From contig JAUNXU010000003.1 of assembly GCA_030539615.1 (NCBI GenBank), positions 1-41,813 on the forward strand: a stretch of DNA of 41,813 nt. Reading direction: 5' to 3'. The DNA comes from Methanobacteriaceae archaeon. GTDB taxonomy: Archaea > Methanobacteriota > Methanobacteria > Methanobacteriales > Methanobacteriaceae. Below are positions 35,366 through 41,813 of the stretch, in pieces (position 1 is the first letter of the stretch; every line of letters begins with the position of its first letter). A program made the position numbers and the translations under genes. Below the pieces are notes generated by a model. It did not search any database, had not been told where the DNA came from, and saw only the letters and a program-made list of their open reading frames with translations.

Positions 35366-37477
35366 ATGAAATACAAGATAACATATGATAACAACAAGGA
35401 TAGGATACGTTTAAGATGTGGTAAATATGCATTTAACAAAGAAGAAGAATATGGTTTAATAAATCACATCTTAGAAAATAAAAATGTAATTGACACAAAA
35501 GTATCCTCAATAAATGGTAGTATTCTAATAAAATATACTAAAAACAAAGAAAAAATACTAAACTATATTTCATTAACAACAATAAATGATCTTAAAAACA
35601 CAACCCCTCGAGAAATAGACATAACACGAAATATAAATAACACTTACATCAATAAAATGATTTCTCTTATAACAAAAAGAGTAATATTAAAATACTTATT
35701 GCCAACACCATTACAACCAATAAATTATATAAAAACAATTTTTGAATCATACTCATACATAAAAGATGCATTAAAAAGTTTATATAATTTTAAATTAGAT
35801 GTAGCAGTACTAGATGGAGTTGCAATATTTGGTTCACTAATAAATAAAATGTTCCAATCTGCAGGATCAATTATTTTCTTCCTAAAAATATCAGATATAT
35901 TAGAAGAATACACAATAGAAAAAACAAATAATGCATTGAAAAACAGCCTTGAAATAAATATAGATAAAGTTTGGATACAAACCGAAAACAAAGAAGAAAT
36001 ACAAATACCATTTACACAACTAAAACCAGATCATAAAATAATTTTAAGAACTGGAAGTATAATACCAGTAGATGGAACTATAATTTCCGGTGAAGCAGAA
36101 ATCAATGAAGCAACAATGACAGGTGAATCATTACCCGTATCTAAAGGTAAAAAGAAAAAAGTATTTGCAGGAACATTAATAGATAATGGAGAAATAATAG
36201 TCAATGTAGAAGCAATAAATGAAAAAACAAGAATAAATCAAATAATAGAGTTAATAGAAAAATCTGAAAAAACTAAGGCTAGTATTCAATCTAAAGCAGA
36301 AAAATTAGCTGATTCCATTGTTCCATTTAATTTCTTATTAACATTATTAACATATATATTTACACAAAATAAAATAAAAACACTATCAGTACTAACTGTA
36401 GATTATTCTTGTGCAATAAAACTAGCAACACCATTATCAATAATATCTGCAATGAAAGAAGCATCTGATCATCAAATAGTAATAAAAGGTGGAAAATATC
36501 TTGAAGCATATGCCCAAGCAGATACCATAATATTTGATAAAACAGGTACATTAACAGAAGCATCACCAAAAGTAAAAAGAGTAATATCATGTGGACAATA
36601 CAAACCAAAAGAAATACTACGATTATCAGCATGTCTTGAAGAACATTTCCCACATAGTGTAGCAAAATCAATAGTTAACAAAGCAAAAGAAGAAAATTTA
36701 GACCACATTAATGAAGAACATGAAAAAGTAGAATATATAGTAGCACATGGAATAGTCTCATCAATATACAATAAACGTGTAGTAATAGGAAGTAGACATT
36801 TCATATTAGAAGATGAAAATGTACAAGTAACCAAAGAACAAGATTACATAATAGAACAAAACCGTGAAAAATATTCCATAATATATTTAGCAATAGATAG
36901 TAAGCTTGAAGGAATAATCTGCATAGATGACCCACCACGAAAAGAAGCTAAAAAAGTATTAAATCAATTAAGACAACTAGGAATAAAAAATATAGTGATG
37001 CTAACAGGAGACAGTGAAAATTCATCAAGAGCTGTTGCTGAAGAATTAGAAATAACAAAATATAAATCACAACTATTGCCTGAACAAAAATCTGAAATTA
37101 TAGAAGAAATAAAAAAGAAAACAAATAAAGTAATAATGGTTGGTGATGGAATAAATGATTCACCAGCACTATCATGTGCAGATGTATCTATTGCAATGAA
37201 AGATTCATCTGATATAGCACAAGAAGTAGCCGATATTACATTATTAAATCCAAATCTTAATGAATTAGTAACATTAAGAACTTTAAGCCAATTAATGCTT
37301 AAAAAAATAGATAAAAATTATATAAAAATAGTTTCAATAAATACTCTATTAATCCTACTTGGAATTACAGGTATTATAACACCATCCCAATCTTCCTTAG
37401 GACATAATGCATCAACATTATTAATAGGAATATCAAGTAGTAAAACATGTTTAGATAAACAAGAAATAGAAATATAA
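35366..37477 (+). CDS. Heavy-metal P1B-type ATPase
   Basis: The 703-residue protein has all catalytic hallmarks: TGES at 252-255 (actuator), the phosphorylated D391 in DKTGTLTE, and GDGIND at 593-598. The N-terminus (about 1-75) is a degenerate metal-binding-like domain without CxxC. The membrane motif at 346-352 is DYSCAIK in place of CPC, and the last TM region carries HNASTL. These features resemble the CtpC/CtpG-like subgroup that pairs with small DUF1490/DUF6110 proteins, some of which move Mn or other divalent metals. Export is the likely direction; the metal is uncertain. The ribosome binding site is weak. Confidence 0.9.
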   Translation: MKYKITYDNNKDRIRLRCGKYAFNKEEEYGLINHILENKNVIDTKVSSINGSILIKYTKNKEKILNYISLTTINDLKNTTPREIDITRNINNTYINKMISLITKRVILKYLLPTPLQPINYIKTIFESYSYIKDALKSLYNFKLDVAVLDGVAIFGSLINKMFQSAGSIIFFLKISDILEEYTIEKTNNALKNSLEINIDKVWIQTENKEEIQIPFTQLKPDHKIILRTGSIIPVDGTIISGEAEINEATMTGESLPVSKGKKKKVFAGTLIDNGEIIVNVEAINEKTRINQIIELIEKSEKTKASIQSKAEKLADSIVPFNFLLTLLTYIFTQNKIKTLSVLTVDYSCAIKLATPLSIISAMKEASDHQIVIKGGKYLEAYAQADTIIFDKTGTLTEASPKVKRVISCGQYKPKEILRLSACLEEHFPHSVAKSIVNKAKEENLDHINEEHEKVEYIVAHGIVSSIYNKRVVIGSRHFILEDENVQVTKEQDYIIEQNREKYSIIYLAIDSKLEGIICIDDPPRKEAKKVLNQLRQLGIKNIVMLTGDSENSSRAVAEELEITKYKSQLLPEQKSEIIEEIKKKTNKVIMVGDGINDSPALSCADVSIAMKDSSDIAQEVADITLLNPNLNELVTLRTLSQLMLKKIDKNYIKIVSINTLLILLGITGIITPSQSSLGHNASTLLIGISSSKTCLDKQEIEI

Positions 37478-37561
37478 TATTTTTATCTACCTAAACTCCT
37501 TTTTTTACCACCATTATATATAACAATTAATAAATATTATTATATTTATAGAGGATTTAAA

Positions 37562-38212
37562 ATGAATATTTTTAGAGATAAATCTAATTTTAATAAGTTA
37601 TTTTTTAAAATTATTATTGGTTTAATTATTATTCAATTATTTCGATCAGTGCTAATGATTACATCTAATTTTATATTAAAACCAGGACATGACTTTTTAT
37701 TATTTAATCTTTGTAAAGCTATAAGTCTTTTAGTTACAATTATTTTACTGTTTTTATATTTTAAACCTTCTTGGGTTGAATTATCTTATTCAATTAATAA
37801 TAATAAATTATTATATTCATTAGGATTTGTTATCTTATTAATACTTTCTTTTATTCCATTTACTTTTAATTGGGAACTAGATATTTTATTTATTAATTTA
37901 TATGGTGTTTTTTTAATTCCTTTTTTTGAAGAAAGTATATTTAGAGGTTTTATATGGAATAAATTAAATAATCAATTAAATAATGAATATGGTGTTTTGT
38001 TTATTACATCTGTATTATTTGCTTTTTGGCACACTGGTTATTTAGATGTATTTTTATTAAATTCTAATTCTGGAAATATTTTTAATTTATTAATTTTTAA
38101 AGTTATTTTTGGATTTGTGTTAGGTTTAATTTTAGGATTTGCTCGTTTAAAAACTGATAATATTTATTTATCATTTTTATTACATGGATTTTGGAATTTA
38201 TTTTCATTTTAG
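37562..38212 (+). CDS. CPBP family intramembrane metalloprotease
   Basis: The 216-residue membrane protein has about six hydrophobic segments and the three CPBP (Abi/CaaX protease) motifs: EESIFRG (E123, E124, R128), FAFWH (H157) and HGFWN (H209, N212). These coordinate the catalytic metal in the membrane. Archaeal members have varied or unknown substrates. It has a GAGGAT ribosome binding site, stands alone 84 bp after the ATPase gene and converges with the adhesin gene. Confidence 0.9.
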   Translation: MNIFRDKSNFNKLFFKIIIGLIIIQLFRSVLMITSNFILKPGHDFLLFNLCKAISLLVTIILLFLYFKPSWVELSYSINNNKLLYSLGFVILLILSFIPFTFNWELDILFINLYGVFLIPFFEESIFRGFIWNKLNNQLNNEYGVLFITSVLFAFWHTGYLDVFLLNSNSGNIFNLLIFKVIFGFVLGLILGFARLKTDNIYLSFLLHGFWNLFSF

Positions 38213-38328
38213 AAATTAATTTCAATATATGTAGAAAAAGTAAAAAGTTTTTAAGGTATTTAAACAAAAAAGAAAGATTAATGATAAATAATAAACTAAA
38301 TTATTTTTTACCATTTTTCATTAATTAA

Positions 38329-41300
38329 CTAACTTTTTAGAACATTTAATATTCCAGTTCCTTTTGATGTTGCATAAGTTGTTGTTCCACTATAAATTAC
38401 TTGAATATCATATTTTCTAATTAACATATTATTAGGTATTTTATAATTATATGTTGCTATTCCATTTGATACTGTACATTTACCAACATAAGTACCACCT
38501 ACATAAAATGATGCAACACCACCATAAATAGGTGTACCTGAATTAGTTTTAAAGGTAGATTTTAATTGAGTAACAGTTCCAACAATACCTGATTGTGAAT
38601 TTACAACAGTATTAACATTTACTTTTTGTATTTTTAGAGTTCCTACTCCTGTTGATGGATTTAAATTATTTGATCCATGATATATTGCTGTTAAATCATA
38701 TACTCCTATTTGGCTATTAGTTGGTATTTTATAGTTAGCTGTGGCTATTCCATTAGATACTGTTCTATTACATATATAAGTTCCATTTATATAAAATGAT
38801 ATAGTACCATTAGTAACTGGTTTATTTTCACTATTTTTAACTGTTGCTTTTAGTTGGATATTAGTTGTTGGAACTCCTATTACTGAAGTTACTGTTGTTT
38901 CTGTGTTTTTTATATCTTTTTGTATTGTTAATATTCCCTTTCCTGTTGATGTTGCATAAGTTATTGTTCCATTATAAACTATTTGGATTATATGTGATCC
39001 TACTGTTTTACTTATTGGTATTTTATAATTGCATGTTGCAATTCCTTTTGATACTGTACATTTACCAACATAAGTACCATCTATATAAAATAATGCAACA
39101 CCACCATAAATATGTGTACCTGAATTAGTTTTAAATGTAGCAGTTATTTGTGTTAAATTTCCAGCAGTTCCTGATTGTGAATTTACACCAGTTCTAATAT
39201 TTACTTTTTGTATTTTTAATGTTCCAGTTCCTATTGATGAATCATAATTTGTTGTTTCTTGATATTCTGCTGTTAAAGTATATGTTCCAATTGATTGATT
39301 TGCAGGTATTTTATAGTTATAAGTTGCTATTCCATTAATTACATTAGTATTTCCAATATATTGACCATCTATATAAAATTTTACAAAACCACTAGATATA
39401 ATATTACCATCACAATTTTTAATAGTAGATTTTAATTGAACATTAGTTGTAGGAACCCCAATTACAGAAGTTACAGTTGTATATGTTTTTCTTATATCCT
39501 TTTGTATTGTTAATATTCCATTTCCTGTAGATGTTGTATAAGTTGTTGTTCCACTGTAATCAACATGAATAGTATGTAGTCCTGCTGATTTACTTATTGG
39601 TATTTTATAATTACATGTTGCAATTCCTTTTGATACTGTACATTTACCAACATTAGTACCATCTATATAAAATAATGCAACACCACCATAAATATGTGTA
39701 CCTGAATTAGTTTTAAATGTAGCAGTTAATGGAATTATTTCATTAACAGCACCAGTTATTGAAGTAACAACTGTGTTAATATTTACTTTCTGAACTTTTA
39801 ATGTTCCAGTCCCTGTTGATGGATCATATTCTGTTGTTCCATAATATTCTGCTGTTAAAGTATAAGTTCCAGATTTAGTATCTGATATTTTATAATTACA
39901 ACTTGCCACCCCATTAGATACACTACTACTTCCAACATACTCAAAATCTAAAAGGAAATATACAGTACCTCCTGAAACTAAAGCACCATTTGTAGTTCTA
40001 ATATTAGCTTTTAATTGAACATTAGTTGTAGGAACTCCAATTACTGAATTTACAGTTGTATATGTTTTTATATTACTTTCAACTGTAAGAGTTCCATAAC
40101 CAGATGAAGAATAATAATTATCATTTCCTTTATAATATCCTGCAACTTCATACATTCCACTTGGTAAATCTTGTATTTTATAATTATAAGTTGCTATTCC
40201 ATTATATACACTACTACTTCCAACATAATCCAAAGCCACATAAAAATCTACAGTTCCTTTAGTAACTAAAACACCATTTGTAGTTCTAACAGTGGATTTT
40301 AATTGAACATAATCTCCTAAATGTCCTATTAATGAATCTTCAACTGTATAGGTTTCTTTTTTAGTAGTAGTAGGTTGAAGAGTTAAAGATAATACTTGAT
40401 CATCAATTGTTGCTTTAAAAGTGGTTGCAGAACCTGTATATGTTGTAGTACTACTACTTGAAAATGAATTTTTTGATGGATTAAATGTACCTGATGTACT
40501 TGTAAATGTCACTGTTCTCTTAGGAAGTCCACTAATACTATTACCATTATTTAATCTATTTAAAGATGCAACCAAATTTACCTGACCATTACTATAAGAA
40601 GTTGTATTACTAAACCTCATGATAACATAAATTGAAGGTTTTGTAAAACCACAAATTCCATTATCTGCACCATCATTTGCAGTATCTGGACCACTATTAG
40701 TTCCCCACCAATTATTATTTGCAGAACTTATAGAACTATATTTATAAACTCTAATTGATCCACCATAATCAGCATAGTTATCTGAAAAACTACAAGTAGT
40801 AATAGAATTAGTATGTGATACACCAGAATTTCCTTCAGTTGCTATTGCACCACCACCACTTCCTGCTGAATTACTTGTAAAACTTGAACCAGTTATTTTT
40901 AAAGGACCACCATAAATAGCCCCACCCCATTTTGCATAATTATTTGTAAAACTTGAACCATTGATAGTTCCATCAAAAGCTAAAGCACCACCATACTTAG
41001 TTGCTTTATTACCTGTAAAAGTACATCCACCAACATATCCACCACCAAATATAGCACCACCATAAAATCCTTCATTGTTTTTGAAAGTAGAAGCATAAAC
41101 ATTAACAGAAGTACCATACAAATATATGGCACCCCCACCAGATATAGAACCACCTACTCCATCCATATTAGCAGTTGCTATATTATTTGAGAATACAGAA
41201 TTTTTAACTGTCATATCTGCAAATGAAAATATTGCACCACCTTCTCCTCCTTCATTATTTGAAAAAATACAATTATCTATTGTAAACTGTTTAATTTCGT

Positions 41301-41813
41301 CTACATATATAGCACCACCACAATTAGAATCATATCCATTTGTAAAAGTTAAACCACTTAAATGAATCTTATAATTTCCAAATACCTCCAACATGTGCAC
41401 ATTATTATTTCCAGTTAATATTGTTGTCTTAGGATCTGATCCTTTAAAATTAACTGTTATTCCATTTTTTGTATAACCACTTAATTTTAATGGATTATTC
41501 CAAAAGTTATATGTTCCTGGTGATAAATATATTGTGTATGTTTTATAGTTTACTCCATAGTTATTTATTTTACTAACTACTGTGTATAAGTTTTTATCTC
41601 CTGTTCCACCTGCTACAACGTAATATGTTGTTGATATTGCTGATTTTGTTGTTATATTTTTTTGTATTTCTACAGGTTTTATTTCTTCAATTGGTGTTTC
41701 TACTTCTTTGTTACTTTGAGTTTCTATTTTCTTATTTTCATTATTTTGATTTTCTACTTCTTTATTATTTATTTGTTTATCTTCTTTTATTGGTGTTTCT
41801 TGTATTGTATCAG
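38329..41813 (-). CDS. Adhesin-like surface protein with seven Ig-like repeats (N-terminus beyond right edge)
   Basis: The frame is open to the window edge, so the gene is 5'-partial: 1160 residues are visible and the signal peptide lies outside. The visible N-terminal part is a Glu/Lys/Asn-rich linker. A beta-helix follows (about 85-360) with GGAI and FxNN motifs, ending in NNWWG, and then the same module as in the left-hand paralogue. Seven Ig-like repeats of about 97 residues follow (about 480-1160), alternating between two types from the second on. The chain stops right after the last repeat (GTGILNVLKS) with no C-terminal TM or sorting signal. The next ATG inside the frame at 41400 is not the real start. 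Confidence 0.88.
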   Translation of the reverse strand, partial: DTIQETPIKEDKQINNKEVENQNNENKKIETQSNKEVETPIEEIKPVEIQKNITTKSAISTTYYVVAGGTGDKNLYTVVSKINNYGVNYKTYTIYLSPGTYNFWNNPLKLSGYTKNGITVNFKGSDPKTTILTGNNNVHMLEVFGNYKIHLSGLTFTNGYDSNCGGAIYVDEIKQFTIDNCIFSNNEGGEGGAIFSFADMTVKNSVFSNNIATANMDGVGGSISGGGAIYLYGTSVNVYASTFKNNEGFYGGAIFGGGYVGGCTFTGNKATKYGGALAFDGTINGSSFTNNYAKWGGAIYGGPLKITGSSFTSNSAGSGGGAIATEGNSGVSHTNSITTCSFSDNYADYGGSIRVYKYSSISSANNNWWGTNSGPDTANDGADNGICGFTKPSIYVIMRFSNTTSYSNGQVNLVASLNRLNNGNSISGLPKRTVTFTSTSGTFNPSKNSFSSSSTTTYTGSATTFKATIDDQVLSLTLQPTTTKKETYTVEDSLIGHLGDYVQLKSTVRTTNGVLVTKGTVDFYVALDYVGSSSVYNGIATYNYKIQDLPSGMYEVAGYYKGNDNYYSSSGYGTLTVESNIKTYTTVNSVIGVPTTNVQLKANIRTTNGALVSGGTVYFLLDFEYVGSSSVSNGVASCNYKISDTKSGTYTLTAEYYGTTEYDPSTGTGTLKVQKVNINTVVTSITGAVNEIIPLTATFKTNSGTHIYGGVALFYIDGTNVGKCTVSKGIATCNYKIPISKSAGLHTIHVDYSGTTTYTTSTGNGILTIQKDIRKTYTTVTSVIGVPTTNVQLKSTIKNCDGNIISSGFVKFYIDGQYIGNTNVINGIATYNYKIPANQSIGTYTLTAEYQETTNYDSSIGTGTLKIQKVNIRTGVNSQSGTAGNLTQITATFKTNSGTHIYGGVALFYIDGTYVGKCTVSKGIATCNYKIPISKTVGSHIIQIVYNGTITYATSTGKGILTIQKDIKNTETTVTSVIGVPTTNIQLKATVKNSENKPVTNGTISFYINGTYICNRTVSNGIATANYKIPTNSQIGVYDLTAIYHGSNNLNPSTGVGTLKIQKVNVNTVVNSQSGIVGTVTQLKSTFKTNSGTPIYGGVASFYVGGTYVGKCTVSNGIATYNYKIPNNMLIRKYDIQVIYSGTTTYATSKGTGILNVLKS
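38629..40055 (-). repeat. Higher-order repeat of Ig-like domain pairs, period 579-582 bp
   Basis: The A-type domain start (GTTGGAACTCC-like) recurs at 38870, 39452 and 40031, and a nearly identical B-type segment recurs at 39061 and 39643. The spacing is 193-194 codons, so whole A-B domain pairs were duplicated. The best-matched stretch of B, about 100 bp, differs at only one or two bases. Confidence 0.7.

Noticed and set aside
38865..41365. Plus-strand open frames opposite the right adhesin gene
   Set aside because: They are antisense shadows of the long minus-strand adhesin frame; no ribosome binding sites or family features.
38329..41400. Start of the right adhesin at the ATG at 41400
   Set aside because: The frame stays open upstream to the window edge with sensible linker and beta-helix sequence, so the true start lies beyond the window.

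Overview
The window is very AT-rich archaeal DNA. The eukaryote-like ribosomal protein set (S4e, L14e, L18e, L19e, L32e, L34e), RNA polymerase subunits D, N and K, the RNase P protein Rnp1, aIF1 and a Cbf5-type pseudouridine synthase show that it is an archaeon. The gene order rps13-rps4-rps11-rpoD-rpl18e-rpl13-rps9-rpoN-rpoK-eno-rps2, the SPOUT gene in front of rpl3, and the large beta-helix/Ig-like surface proteins fit Methanobacteriales. The extreme AT content and Asn/Thr-rich adhesin-like proteins suggest a gut Methanosphaera or a close relative; this is inference.

Layout. (1) 1-2608, minus strand: N-terminal part of an adhesin-like protein (signal peptide, 11-unit beta-helix repeat, Ig-like domains) that runs off the left edge. 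(2) 2609-3506: long AT-rich gap, then a MEMO1-family gene on the plus strand that converges on rps2 across a shared terminator hairpin. (3) 4394-30050, minus strand: one nearly unbroken translation/transcription/secretion supercluster. In transcription order it is a SPOUT methyltransferase, L3-L4-L23-L2-S19-L22-S3-L29-aIF1-Rnp1-S17-L14-L24-S4e-L5-S14-S8-L6-L32e-L19e-L18-S5-L30-L15-SecY-AdkA-EMC3-like-L34e-Cmk-L14e, then TruB, tRNA-Ser(GGA), S13-S4-S11-RpoD-L18e-L13-S9-RpoN-RpoK, enolase, a small ferredoxin and S2. A small secreted-protein gene on the plus strand (12871-13255) interrupts it between rpl14e and truB. (4) 30318-38212: a mixed region with a METTL5-like methyltransferase, a frameshifted biotin carboxylase, an Fe-S aldo/keto reductase-family protein, serine acetyltransferase, a small membrane protein paired with a P1B-type ATPase, and a CPBP protease. 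(5) 38329-41813, minus strand: a second adhesin-like protein, cut at its N-terminus by the right edge, with seven Ig-like repeats.

Most notable. Three intergenic elements of 85-93 nt (2886-2970, 12639-12726, 34745-34837) share a conserved core. Each is closed by an outer inverted repeat of 8-9 bp that is perfect within the copy but different in sequence from the other copies, which is the pattern expected of a structured RNA or cis-element. Three coding lesions also stand out: an in-frame stop that cuts off the acidic tail of S3, a frameshift in the biotin carboxylase, and an A8 tract that puts the small secreted-protein gene out of frame with its ribosome binding site. The small protein in front of the P-type ATPase looks like a PacL/DUF6110-type accessory protein, and a DtxR/MntR-like palindrome lies just behind the promoter.
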